Origin: Dasypus novemcinctus
Taxonomy: Eukaryota > Chordata > Mammalia > Cingulata > Dasypodidae
Length of the DNA: 64,000 bases
Assembly (NCBI RefSeq): GCF_030445035.2
Contig: NC_080683.1
Span: forward strand, 119,025,225 to 119,089,224
Direction: 5' to 3'
The translations under genes were made by a program, and so were the position numbers. The number at the start of each line of letters is the position of its first letter. The stretch's first letter is position 1. The notes below the pieces were generated by a model that saw only the letters and a list, made by a program, of their open reading frames with translations, was not told the origin of the DNA and searched no databases. Below, piece by piece: positions 1-11,350 of this stretch.

Positions 1-2254
1 CACTTGGGCAGAGGCACCTTTTCTGTGTCAGCGATGCTCATTGCTTGTTCATATGAACAACTTTGAGGTCCATCCTGGGCTATGACGACCCTTTGTGGAT
101 TAGCCGGTGGGCGAGTGTCCTCCTGGTTAATCACTTCCCATCCCCAGTGATCTCTCCATCCCCAAAATAACCAAAGAGTTACCGTCACTTCTATTATTTT
201 TTCCACTGGGCTAGGGACATATGAGTAATGCCACAGCTCTGTATCAATCAGAATGATTAAACTGCCTCTTTTCTTTTTGACTCTTTCCCTTCAGTTGCCA
301 GGTTAGTGTCGGGCCATGCACGTGTGCCTCTGTGACTCTGGCGTTTGCTTCTCTTCCTTGGGGAACATGAGCAGGACTCTGATGACTGGTTGCCATGCAC
401 AACACGCAGGCTTCTGCAGTGACCTGGGAAAGGTAGAGCTCTCCACTCTCGTGATGAGGCATGGTTCAGGCCCATCTTTCCAGCTGAGGGTAATGTGAGC
501 TGGAATGGGTCACAGAGGCCCTGGCAGCTGGCTTAACCTGTTTATATAAAGACGGAACTCAGCCAGTGATTAAGAGAGCCACCTCCTACTGGTTGGTTTT
601 GGAGTGGAGCCCAGAATTTTCCATGGAGATAGCTTTTAAAAGTCAGGTCAGCATCTCCAAGAAAGATAAGGACACACAAGCAAGTCCTTGTGGATTTCCT
701 TGTCTTAGCACCCCCACTGTTCAGCCAGGCTTGGAATGAATAGACTTGACCAATGAAATGCCGCCTCCGGGTTTAGCTCCATGAAAGGATCACTCTTCTT
801 GGAGGGATCTTGTGGGCTGAGGATTAGGTGGATCTGCTTAAGCCAAGCTTAGCATTTAATAGCCTGTGTTTGGCCTTGGCCATCAGTTCTGAAATGCTTC
901 CGGGTTGACTGGTCAGAGATAAGATCTGACATTTGATTTGGAGTCAGGACATTTGATATGGGGGGTGTTTATGAATGGTGGGTAGGGACAGCGTTGAATG
1001 TGATTAAAGACAATTGCTCCTAAGTTTAAAGCAGGGAATAAAGATACAGGAAGTGGAGGGGTGAGCAGGGAGGGGGAGTGGAGGAACAAGGACCTGCTGG
1101 AAACCTTCCACGGAGAAGCAAAGGACGGGGCTTCAGAGGTCCCTCACCCTCGAAGAAATCACGTTCCCGCAAAACTGAAGAAAATGCTTTCGGGTCACGG
1201 TGTGATTTGTGGATGCAGAGGAATCCTTCTACTGGATTGGGTTTCGGCTCTCTATTTTTATTTAGTTAGTAAGCGCCGCCTATTCCTTTATTAAGTTTTC
1301 TATCTGGCTGCTTAGCATGAAGAGAAGTATGGCAACGCCGAAGTACAGCGTGAATTGGAGTCTTTATTACGAGCAGCAAAGTGGTGATTGGGGAGTGGGG
1401 GCGGCCTTCCTGCCCTCCGGTTTGTAACTTCCAGAGGTTAAAAAAAAAAAAAGAACATCCCACTTTTATAAAAGGAAAAGAAAAATCCTTTGCATAGATT
1501 ATTATATAAATAATAATCTTCTTAACAAGTATGGCAGTTCTTTTTTTTTCTCGAAGCACAAAGAGTTATTGTGTGATTTATGTGAAAAGGTTATATAACT
1601 GTACTCTGTTACTTTAAATAGTGTTTTTTTAAAAATTTAAACTGCCAACTTCTTCATCACCAGCAAAGAAAAAAATGCCTATTTGCTAAGCACAAAGGTA
1701 ATTTCAAAGGACTGTAATTAGCTCATGATAACTCTATCTTCTCTGATGTGTTTGCGGCTGAACCAGAGGAGAAATGGGCTTTATTTCTTTGTTGCATCTA
1801 CACGGTGGCACCTGCAGTGTGTCAGCTCAGTGAGAACCAGGGAGGGAGAAAGGTTGACGCATCACACTCGGTCAGAGGAGAGCTACGGATGTCAGAAGGT
1901 AATGGATCTTGCAGTTTTCTTTTGGCTTCGTCTTTTCATAAACATGAGGAGGTCTCCATGTGCTCTCACTTGTGGTCCTGAAATGGTCCTTCGTTTCCAA
2001 GCCATTAAAAGCTCTATTTAAGAACCTCACCGAGTGCAAGGTGTGGGAGAAGAAAGCAGTCATGAAATGACGTGCATGAAGGGAGGAAAGCAAGAAAACA
2101 CAGGTCATGGGTGCGAAACTTTACATCTTAAAAGTGGATGATCGGACGGAACTCAGATAAGAGAAAGAGAAGTAACTGAAGGAAACCCCACGAGGAAGGC
2201 AGCTCCTTTAACTCGTTCCAGGAAAATTGATTACTAAGAAAACCTTCCGAGGGG
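1..2254. other. Unique non-coding DNA
   Basis: No repeat family, exon or RNA gene that I recognise. Open frames on both strands are short (under 100 codons) and look random. An A13-type tract lies near 1441-1453 and an AT-rich stretch runs from about 1480 to 1640. Nothing points to a function. Confidence 0.5.
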
Positions 2255-2475
2255 CTGTGCATGAGGTGTGTGTGCGTGCGTGTGTGAGTGTGTGCCTGCA
2301 TGGATGTGGGGCCTGGTGTCTATGTTTGTGGCTGTGTGAGAACACGATGCGTGAATGTATGTTCATATGCGTGGACACGCGTGGCTCATGTATGTGGGAG
2401 GTGTCTGTGCATGCAGGGGTGTGTATGTGGTGTGCTTGTGTGTCTATGCATGTATGTGGCGGTGGAATGTGAAGA
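2255..2475. repeat. Degenerate TG-rich simple repeat
   Basis: The plus strand is an imperfect run of TGTG, TGCG and TGCA units, with interruptions such as GTGCCTGCATGG and CATGTATGTGG. It is an old, diverged (TG)n microsatellite. Open frames that cross it, including a 198-codon frame on the minus strand, owe their Cys/Val- or His/Thr-rich composition to the repeat. Confidence 0.8.
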
Positions 2476-4544
2476 ACCCATGCACACAGACCTATTTCTG
2501 TGACTGGTTGAGACAGAGTCTGGAAAAGTTCTGGGGGTAGAGAAAGAAAAATTTCCCCACGATGAGAAATATCTACAAAGAAAATCAAGGGATCGTGCTT
2601 GCTAGGAAAAGAGGCCGCTGGAGGTAGTGGGTTTTGAAAAGGTCTGCGGGGCTGTTTTCCGTGGGACTGTGAAAACACAGTCACCTGCTGGCACCCACCT
2701 GGCTGCCCGGCAGCTGTCTGGCAAAGCGCCGCAAGAACCAGGAGCACCTCTTGGAATGGGCGTAATTGTTCCCAGAAGTTATCGATCCTTTTCCAGCCAA
2801 ACATTAGATTTCAATTTGAATGGGAAGCAAAACAACTGCGACGAGACTGAAAATGAGTAACTGCCTCTACAGCCCCGGTTCCAGAGACCCACGCCTGCGC
2901 AACTCCCCACAGGGAGCGGGGGATTGATTTTTCAAGAGGGCCTTGCAACCGGCAGAGAAAAATGAGGCGATAGCAACATATTCTGGATGACAACGACAAT
3001 CGATGGGCTCCGCGGCTAGAATTCACTTGTGAGTTGGACGGTTCTGTCGTTCACAGCGTCCTGGGGATGTCGAGCCCTCACCAGGTGACGTCGGCAGCAC
3101 TCAGGAGCTCATCCACTCTTGTCCAGGAAGGTGTCACAGACCCTGGTGAACACATGCAGTGGGGGAGGACAGAAAGTTAATTTCCGAGCCAGGATGGAGG
3201 AAGTCAATTAAAAACATGCATTTGAGGAGCGATCAATTTCCTTCCCACTAGAAGCCAAAGGAAGTCTTCGAAAGGCACATTTAAAGCTAAGAACTAGGGC
3301 ACATATGAAGGGGGAAAGAAAAGTTAAAGGGTGAAGGAAAACCCACGGTGAGCAGCAGCGGTGCCATCACAACAGGCGCCGCGTGGCCTGGGTGCACAGC
3401 CGCCTCCTCTGGCTTCCCCAGGCAGCCTGGAATACGAGGCGGGAGAGGCGCTTCAAACAGGGAGATCACTTTCTCTGAGTCTCCAAGGCTGTCTCCGGCT
3501 TCGAGCAAAGGCTGATGAGCACTATAAATTCCTCGGTGAGCTAACACGAGGAGCAGGCTAAAATTATCCCCGCGTGTAGACGGAAGGTAGCCAGGGTGAC
3601 ACCCTTATCCATTATGCTAAAAAAGAAATGCTTCCCTTTAAACCGAGAGGAAGAAGGCAGAGACAAAAAGCCTTTCAAGTGAAGATGGAGCCTGGTTTTA
3701 TCCCAGCTGGGTCGCTTGGAAAGACACCTCTCTATTTCTGTCCTCTTCCCTGGGCTACATTTAGACCTTAAACAATTAGCCCTCTTTAAGCTTGAAAAAA
3801 ATGTCACCTGCTCCAGAAATTTCAGCATTTTGTATTTTTAGACGTCGGGGTCAGGGCAAGTGCAAAAAACGATGACATTTTCTGTCCTTACAAGCAATTC
3901 TTTTTCACTTTAGCAGGACATAACAAACTGAGGAATGAAAAAGTTGCCGCACTCCATTTTAACCCCTTAGGGCCAGAGGCGCCAAGTGTAAACACAGCTA
4001 TGTTCTCGGGAGGTTAACCCCATTAGAGCAAATGCCATTTAGGAAGACAAGTGCTGCCTGTCAGGAAACCTCTCAAGGTCCCACAAATGACACAGTCAGG
4101 GGCATTTATTTCCTCCATCGGCTGTTATTTAATTGTAACTGTGGAAGCAAAGCAAAGAGGCAACTTTCTGATTTGATTGCTTTTTTGCCTGACAATTCTA
4201 AATCGAGTGTTCTGTGGACGGGTTAGCATTCTGAAGTATTTTTCTCTTTTACGGGGAGGAAGTATGCATTCTATTGGGGGTACAGAAGCTCCTGTCTCAA
4301 AAATTCAGCCCAAACTTCTCGGAATAAATCACATTTGAGGGGAAAGGAGGACGGCAGGAGAGAAAGAATGAGGGCATTCTGAAATACACACACTTGAACT
4401 TCCAACTGAGCTCAGGCTCTTCCTTGCCTGTGGACACCCTTCCTTAGGAGCGGCTGGGTGTAGCTGTAAACATCAGCCCCCTTTGCCCTTCCCTGCACTC
4501 AGGGAGACCCGACCCCCTCTCTCCTCAGCCCATCTCATCCATCC
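2476..4544. other. Unique non-coding DNA
   Basis: No recognised repeat or exon. About 3890-4260 is notably low in repeats and contains AT-rich homeodomain-like words such as TTATTTAATTGTAAC. That pattern is common in conserved mammalian non-coding elements, but conservation cannot be judged from one sequence. Confidence 0.4.
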
Positions 4545-4705
4545 ATCCTTCCATTCATTCATTCATTCGACACCTATTGATTGAGCATCTATTGCGTGCC
4601 ATCCTCAGTGGAGGCTTTAGGAGCACAGAGGCAGCCAAATAGTCTGAGAACAGGCTTCCCGGGGCTGACAGCCGCGTCTCCAGACTCTAGAGGGAAAAAC
4701 AGGCT
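4545..4705 (+). mobile_element. L2 LINE 3' end fragment
   Basis: A short CATC/CATT array is followed by TTGATTGAGCATCTATTGCG and TGCCATCCTCAGTGG, and then a diverged body. This matches the pattern of ancient L2 fragments (a 'TTGAGCACCTACTATGTGCC' type core with CATT arrays). It is a small, old fragment. Confidence 0.55.
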
Positions 4706-4889
4706 TCAGTCAAAAACACAGAGGAGTCGCTGGAAAATCACAGCTCTGGGAAGTGCAACGAGAGAAACATACCTGACTCCATGACCTGGGCTGCAGCAGA
4801 GCTCTCTCCAAATCGGGGGCTCAGGGAGGACTTCCCTGAGGAAGTGATGAACGCTGAGACGTGGCGGCTGAACAGGAGTTCGTTCACCC

Positions 4890-5640
4890 CGGCAGGAAAG
4901 GAAGAGCCTTCCGGGTGACATGAGCAGCGTCCTTGGAGACTGAGGTAGAACGGGGCACCTGCCGCGGGGTGGCGGAGAGCAGGCTGGAGCGGGGAGAGCG
5001 GCCAAGGGCAGCGGGCCGCAGCCGAGGGGACAGGAGCGGCTGCCGGGCCTCGCGGCCAGGGTCGGATTCTTGTCTTTACCTTAAGAGGACGGGGAAGCCC
5101 TTCTCTACAGGGGGCGGGGGGCTGTGAGGAGGAGCCTGAGGGGGCCGGGGGCACAGCCCTTGACGCATTGCATCGGAAGGGAAAAGGAGGCCTCTTTTTG
5201 CTCCCCATTTCTGCTTCTCCCCGCAATACCTTCCCTCTGCGGCACCCAGTCCGCTTCTCGCCCCGTTCACCCCACGCCTCGCTCCAGAGCCCCTGCGCCT
5301 CTTCAGCGGGCTCCCTGCTTCTCCCATCCTGGTTTCTTCCTCCTTGGACCCCTGGCCAGGGATTCTGAGTTAGGGCTGGCGGGAGGGGCAGTGGGACATG
5401 CGGTGTGAAGGGTCAGACCCCGGCATGTGCTCCCCGCGGCAGCAGATACCCAGCGTGGGGAGCCCCTGCCGGGGTCCCGGCTGGAGGACTTGAGCCCAGA
5501 GGTCACCTGGGAGGTTCAGCGCAGGACCCCGCTTTGTGGGGATACTTGTGGAACCAACAGCTGCCAGGATGCTCCCCAGAGCAAAGGTGTTTGGGCCCGA
5601 GGGCCTGCCCCGGGGCCGGAAGGACTTCGTAGTGCAGGTT
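4890..5640. promoter_or_regulatory. GC-rich, CpG-dense segment (possible CpG island)
   Basis: CpG is much denser here than in the flanks. By eye I count about 30 CpGs between 4921 and 5300, for example in CCGCGG, CTCGCGGCC and GCGGGCCGCAGCCGAGG. Density falls off after about 5640. Several G-runs (5110-5152) could form a G-quadruplex. Mammalian DNA normally loses CpG, so this may be an unmethylated regulatory region or a promoter of an unseen transcript. No first exon or coding frame was recognised. Confidence 0.4.
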
Positions 5641-5705
5641 CCTACCTGTGCCTCTCCACCTTCTTGTCTTTCATCCTTCGCATGTGGAGGCAAGAAAGCC
5701 TTGAA

Positions 5706-6117
5706 GGGAAGCGGATGTGGCTCAATGGCTAGAGCGTCCGCCTACCACGTGGGAGGTCCCGGGTTCAAACCCCAGGCCTCCTTGACCTGTGTGCAGCTGG
5801 CCCATGCGCAGTGCTGATGTGCGCAAGGAGTGTCGTGCCACGCAGGGGTGTCCCCGCATAGGGGAGCCCCATGCGCAAGGAGTGCGCCCCATAAGGAGAG
5901 CCGCCCAGTGTGAAAAAAGCGCAGCCTGCCCAGGAATGGCACTGCACACACAGAGAGCTGACACAGCAAGATGACGCAACAAAAAGAAACACAGATTCCA
6001 GGTGCCACTGACAAGAATAAAAACGGACTCGGAAGAACACACAGCAAAGGGACACAGAGAGCAGACAACTGGGGGTGGGGGAGGGGGAAGGGGAGAGAAA
6101 TAAATAAAAAATAAACC
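5706..6117 (+). mobile_element. DAS-type tRNA-derived SINE, full length
   Basis: The head has the box A-like TGGCTCAATGGCTAGAGCG and the box B-like GGGTTCAAACC. The GC-rich body has the hallmark CACGCAGGGGTGTCC, and a G-rich stretch (6070-6098) precedes an AAATAAATAAA tail. It is the same family as the copies at 30186, 33006 and 51341. No clean target-site duplication was found. Several open frames on both strands inside it are shadows. Confidence 0.92.
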
Positions 6118-6594
6118 TTCATGAAAAAAAAGAGAGAAAACTTTGAATTCATGAAGCGCCTGGAGAAGCCTTCAGCCCTGCTGAGGTATTTATTTTCTAT
6201 TCCAACACTGTCTGGGAGATGATGAGATGAGTGACTCGAATCACCAGTTTTGATCGAGTAGCCAGATTTAAATGCCTTTAAAATTTAAATGCTGGATGGA
6301 AAGGTAAGTCACGGCAAACATTCATCTTTTCTGCTGTTATCGAAGAGGCACTGGCTGTGGCCCGGGCTTATCCGAGACCCCCATCTTCTTATTTTTTCAA
6401 TGAGGGGTTCTTGTGAAGGTCCCATTTCTCTGTTTTTCCACATTGTGAATAGGGAAGGATCCCTCTGGAACGATTAGTTATGCGACAAATGTGTTCGTGT
6501 GCTTGCTGTGCCCTTAGCACTTGAGGCCCTAAACGACAGACAGTTTAATAAAGACAGTCATGGCCGCTGGGAGACAGAGTGTACACCAGGAGCC
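6118..6594. other. Unique non-coding DNA
   Basis: No repeat, exon or RNA gene recognised between the SINE and the MER5A-like element. Confidence 0.45.
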
Positions 6595-6752
6595 TCTGTG
6601 TCTGCACTTCCTGATACCGTGGCCACCACGTGTGGCTATTGCGCACTTAAAACGTGGCAGTGCAACTAAGGTCTGCCTTCTTAATGTGAATTAATTTAAA
6701 TGTCAACAGCCACCTGTGGCCACTGTTTTGGATAGTGCCAGTCTAGAGGGAA
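6595..6752. mobile_element. MER5A-like hAT-Charlie DNA transposon remnant
   Basis: GTGGCCACCACGTGTGGCTA near the left and CAACAGCCACCTGTGGCCAC near the right form the inverted 'GCCACATGTGGC' arms typical of MER5A. Between them are TGCGCACTTAAAACGTGG and an AATTAATTTAAAT core. It is non-autonomous and has no coding capacity. Orientation is not assigned because the element is nearly palindromic. Confidence 0.7.
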
Positions 6753-7909
6753 AGAAAAAAGGACCTCTTAGAAGACAAAGAGGTGGGGCCTGGGAAAAAT
6801 AATCAACTACTGATACATTTTGGAATGAAAGGAAGAAATGACTTCCAAATAATTGCCATTTAGAAGAAGTGTGGGGCAGGCAACATTCACAGAATCCTCT
6901 GGGGAAGTTTTTAAAGTCTTAATAAAGCTAAAATACGCCAAAAAAGGTGTTGGCCCGTTCACTGGCTCTTTACAAAATCATCATAGAAGCATCTCTCTAA
7001 CTCTTGCTCCTTTAAAGGATGCTGTGAGCATTTCCAAGGTGAAATACACAAGCCCTTTGGGGCTTTTGGAGGTAATAGAGGATGCTTACCCGGTCGACAT
7101 ACTGGAAATCATCATTCAGCTGAGCTGAACAATAGGAAAGAAGTTGAGCTTTTAAGGATAAACACTGGTCATGCAATGATTTAAATCACCGTTGAAAAAA
7201 CGTTGCACAAAATGTTTTGTTCTGGAGGAAGATCACCTATTTTAGAAATTGGTTTGGAGGAACTCTGGCTGGAACAGTGTGTGTTCAACAGAGTTGTTTT
7301 AAAGTCGCATGTTGTGTTACTGGCAGCAACGAGCTTCAGAGAGGGTTTGTAGTTGAAAATCAAGTTTTACCTAGGTTGCAGCTGGTAATTAAAGAAGGAG
7401 GGAAAACTTTCCCTCGCCTTCTCAAAAGAACAAAACTGGGTGGGACCTTTGTGGGATTGGGATCTGATACTGGGGATTGGGATCTGATACTGGGGAGGGG
7501 TATCTGCAGAAGTGGAGGGACCCCCCAGCTGTCTGTGATCTCCTGGTGTTTCCTCCGTAGAGGGGGCACCCCAAGGCAGAAACAGGCTGGCAAGGAAATG
7601 AGAGCTGCGTGCTGGATGGTTTCTAGAAAGCTGGTTAGGGGAAAAGAGACTGCCGCCAGACAGAGAGGGGGCAGCTGGGTAAGCCCAGGAGGGCTCCAGC
7701 TTAGGGCAGCGAGGCAGTGGGGATGGCACAGGCCGAATGTGGTGGAAGCCCCAGGTAGGATTCCACTGTGAGAAAGGCAGATGTCCGAGCAAACTTTTAG
7801 GGTACATTCAACTTTATGCTTTTAAAACGTTTGTTCAAGATGCACTCTCTTTACACTTAGGGTCAAATATAAGTATACTCATAAAGTATTATGAGTTATA
7901 TCTAAAATA
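6753..7909. other. Unique non-coding DNA
   Basis: No recognised repeat family. A 184-codon open frame on the plus strand (7217-7771) has no domain I recognise and crosses a tandem duplication. A chance frame is more likely than a gene. Confidence 0.45.
7454..7493. repeat. Perfect 20-bp tandem duplication
   Basis: The 20-bp unit GGATTGGGATCTGATACTGG occurs twice in direct succession with no mismatch. Identical copies suggest a fairly recent slippage event. Confidence 0.9.
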
Positions 7910-7926
7910 GTGAGAGAGATATATAT

Positions 7927-8353
7927 TATAATTCTACCTCCCCCCCCCCAATGAGATGGCTCCCTTGTCTGTTTGCTCATTGTTTTTGTTTGTAGTCTGC
8001 TCATTGTCTGTTTTTTTTTTTCTTTAGGAGGCACCAGGACCTCCCATGTGGGAGGTGGGCACTCAACTGATTGAGCCATATCCGCTCCCTGCTCATTTGG
8101 TTTTGCTCATTTTGCTGTTTAGTTTGCTTGTTGTCTTGCTCTTTGTTTTTGTTCATTGTCGGTTCATTGCTTTTTCTCATTGTTTTTGCTTGTTGTATCC
8201 TCCTTGCTTTTTCTCATTGTCTGCTTGTTGTTTTGCTTGTTGTCTGCTCATTGTCTGTTCTCTGTTTGTCTTCTTTAGGAGGCACCAGGAACCGAACCTA
8301 GGGCCTCCCATGTAGGAGGCAGGTGCTCAACTGCTTTAGTCACATCCCCTCTG
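7927..8353 (-). mobile_element. Two DAS-related SINE units in tandem
   Basis: Two tRNA-like heads in the same minus orientation end near 8090 and 8352. Each is followed on its 3' side by arrays of TGCTCATTGTCTGCTTGTTG-type units (as read on the plus strand). In the unit ending near 8090 the box B region is missing: GGCACCAGG runs straight into ACCTCCCATG. Both units together are bracketed by one duplication, GTGAGAGAGATATATAT at about 7910-7926 and GTGAGATAGATATGTAT at about 8354-8370. Confidence 0.8.
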
Positions 8354-8368
8354 GTGAGATAGATATGT

Positions 8369-8797
8369 ATATGTATATAAAAGATTTACTTATTTATTTC
8401 TCCCCATCCCCGCCTTGTTGTTCTGTGTTCTCTCTCTGCTATCTGTGTGTTCTTCTGTGTCTGCTTGTCTTATCTTTAGGCAATACTGGGAACTGATCCT
8501 GGGACCTTCTGGAGTGGAAGAGAGGTGCTCAATCTCTTATGCCACCTCAGCTCCCTGGTCTGCTGCATCTCTTATTGTCTCTCCTCTGTGTCTCTCTTTG
8601 TGGCATCATCTTGCTGTGCCAGCTCTCCACGTGGGCCAGCACTCCATGCCAGCCAGCACTCCACGTGGGCCAACTCTCCACTCAGGCCAGCTCACCATGC
8701 AGGCCAGCTTGCCCTCACCAGAAGGTCCCAGGAATTGAACCCTGGACCTCCTATATGGTAGACAGGAGCCCAATCGCTTGAGCCACATCTGTTTCCC
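8369..8797 (-). mobile_element. Dimeric tRNA-derived SINE
   Basis: On the minus strand a tRNA-like head ending at 8797 (box B-like GGTTCAATTCC) is followed by a body with a 17-18-bp tandem repeat. A second tRNA-like unit lies at about 8470-8555, then a poly-purine stretch and an AAATAAATAAG tail. Flanks carry the 9-bp duplication TAGATATGT (8360-8368 and 8798-8806). The copy at 58211-58662 has the same design. Confidence 0.82.
8627..8706. repeat. 17-18-bp tandem repeat inside the dimeric SINE
   Basis: About five imperfect units of the form CTCCACGTGGGCCAGCA follow one another, with variants such as CTCCATGCCAGCCAGCA and CTCCACTCAGGCCAGCT. The same region of the related SINE at 58480-58565 has similar but more diverged units. 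Confidence 0.75.
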
Positions 8798-8806
8798 TAG
8801 ATATGT

Positions 8807-10984
8807 GTTTTTAATTTGATGAACTTTGGCCCTTTTATATCTGTCCTGGGAATCTGAACTACAAAAGGAAAGAACACATCTTGCTCCTTCCCTTGTCCAG
8901 CTTAGGACCGTCTCCTTCAAGTGCATTTCTCCAAGATGGGTTTCCCACCTTGATCTCAGTCTCCTTGGCTCTAAAATAAGGAATAACGCCGATCTCTGGC
9001 TGCTTCACAGGCGCATCAGACGAGATGAGTGTTAAACGCTTAGAAATCTCTAGCCATATACAAACATAAGCTGTTTTATTTATTATTTGTGTGGCCAGTG
9101 GTGTCTCTAACCGTTAAATTTACATAAGCCCAAGGAGTGACAAGAGCATTGTGGTATGATCTTTTTTTAATCGCTGCCCCTCCCTGCCCCCTCCCCAAGG
9201 AGAACAGGAGTGGGCAGTGGGAAGCAGCCTGCCTGTTCCCAGGGTTCAAGTTTGCTCCGTAGCTGGACTTCTCAAAGAATTTCAGGCCCTGGGCCTGTAA
9301 GAGGAAAAGCTGAGCTGTGCATCTTGAGCAGAGCAGAAATTCTTTCCTGCCCCTCATAACAGAAATCTTAAATATATGGAGTGTATATGTTTTAAGCGTG
9401 CTGCAATTTCCAGTGTGCATTTCCTGCTTGGTCCAAACACACATAGGTGGAGTTCCTCCAACTACTGCAGAAGGCCAGCTTTTGAAAATTGCCCTGCCCT
9501 CTGAGTCCTGGGTGGTGCCATTTTGAGAACTTGCTTTCTCCTTCTGGGGCACTGTGTTCTCAGCTGGAGAATAAAGCCCCTCCAAAGGTCTTGGATTTCA
9601 GGGTCACAGAAAGAACTTGCTTTCAACGGGCATCCTCAAAGACGCGACTGGAGCCAGGCTGCATTCAGCAGCCCCTCTCCAGATGGCTCCTCTTTCTCCT
9701 CGGCCTTGCAGGTCTTGGGACAGAGGATGGAGCGGTGGGCGCTGGCGAAGGCCTGAAGGGGTCCCAGAGGGCTTTGCCAGCCTCATGGGTGTTTGAAGCC
9801 TGCCCCCGTGGGGCTGGGAACATGGAACCTCAAAGAAATTTGCCTCACCCCAGAAGCATGAAGTCATGCTTACTACGGGCCAAACACGAGCAGGGGCTCT
9901 GCTAGGCTCTTCCCACATTGTTGTTTTGTTTAACTAACAAGGAGAAGGAAGAGTTGAACCATGCCCTGGTTTTTGCAATTTTAAAGTAAAACTCCACTGT
10001 GTGAATTCTAATTCCCCCTCATCTCACATCTTGCATTAGGAGCCACCCTTTCCTGCTTCTCCGGTGTCTTTCTTTCCTGGAAGCTTCCAAATTCACATGC
10101 TTGACGATCCCAGAAAAATGGTGCCATCTCAGTCCATCCCAGGCCTGCTCGAATGGATGCTGTCATCGTCATTTTTGATCCAAATACGCATTTCTCCCCA
10201 AGGATGTTGGAAGTAAAATACGGTCATTGTTTCCAGAGCCAATGACAAGAAATCTGCCTAGGTGTTTTAAGCCTGCAGATCCTGATTTCTTAATTCCAGA
10301 CATTCGGTTCTTGAGGTGAGGTTCACGTGAAGGGGCTCTCGGGGTCCAGGAAGTGACTGGACAGAGCCGGGGCTGGGGTGGGGGTGGCAGGCTGGCCGCT
10401 CCCCCGCCGTCCAAAGGGACGTGCTTTTTCTTGCAGAGTCACCGAAATACTCAATGGTGTTTTTACTATTTCAGCAGCTTGCTCGATGAGAACATTTTCT
10501 TCTCCTCCACAGACGCCCTTTCCAAACATTCCTGAGAGGGCTGATAAGAAAAACTGCCCTGGTGGGTTCTAGAAAGAAAACATTCAATTGAAGGACAGGG
10601 CAGTCCCATTCTGCCCAAAGGGGGTGGTGCAATGAAGCAGCCATGTGGCTTTGATTACAGTGTTCCAGCTTTCTAAGGTTTCCAAAGGACACCACCAACA
10701 AGGATAATTCTGTCCGGAGTGCACACATTTTCAAGGAAGTGTTCAGAAACTGCCGATTTGTTTTCAATCTTCAAGTTCATATTCACATTTTATGAGGTGA
10801 GCAAGAGAAAGCACGGACCCGTCAACCTCCTACCATATGTAAATAGGTACGTTTAGGGCCAAATCCTTCTAGAAAGGAGGAAACCAAAGTGAACAGTCCT
10901 CCAGGATTTCTAAGCTGCTGCTTATAGCATTTAGAAAGGTAGCACAAGAAAAAGCTCCAAAACGTACTCATCAAATGCAATGGA
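8807..10984. other. Unique non-coding DNA with a possible short MIR
   Basis: No gene recognised. CATGCTTACTACGGGCC near 9868-9884 with AGGGGCTCTGCTAGG just after it resembles a MIR core, but it is too short to be sure. A G-rich run at 10368-10390 (GGGGCTGGGGTGGGGGTGG) could fold as a G-quadruplex. The other open frames are short. Confidence 0.4.
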
Positions 10985-11140
10985 TGTATCACATTACTGA
11001 AAGAAGTTGTCAATGCGGGAAGAATAGGGGATGTGGGGAGTGGGATATATGAGAATCTTTGATATTTTTTAATGTAACATTTTGTGTGATCCATGAGGTT
11101 TTTTTTTTTTTAAGATAATAATAAAAAAATTAACAAGAAG
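10985..11140 (+). mobile_element. L1 3' end fragment, older subfamily
   Basis: ATGGATGTATCACATTACTG, a G-rich stretch with GGGGATGTGGGGAGTGGG, then TTTTTTAATGTAACATTTTG and an A-rich tail (AATAATAAAAAAATT). The order is the same as in the L1 3' end at 56450-56638, but the sequence is more diverged. The upstream boundary is uncertain and may lie further left. Confidence 0.6.
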
Positions 11141-11350
11141 CCAGAGCCGAACAGGAAGGTAAATTCTACCTTCTATTTACTGTATCATCTTTAAAGTCCA
11201 AGGTGATTTTTAAAATTTATTCCCCCCTGCTTTTTCAAAACAAGCTGATATTTCTATGTTTCCAAGAAGAATTTGCCACAAATGACTCAATCTGTGTAAG
11301 CTTATATTAAACAATAAAATTCAAATGTCTCAATTTGTCATTTAATATTG
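11141..11350. other. AT-rich unique DNA
   Basis: A short AT-rich spacer with no recognised element, ending at a long poly(T) tract. Confidence 0.4.

Noticed and set aside
2208..2804. 198-codon minus-strand open frame
   Set aside because: Much of it reads through the TG-rich repeat (His/Thr-rich stretches). No domain and no splice context.
5706..5780. Genuine tRNA gene
   Set aside because: Box A- and box B-like words are present, but the sequence is the head of a SINE found many times in the window and continues into a SINE body.
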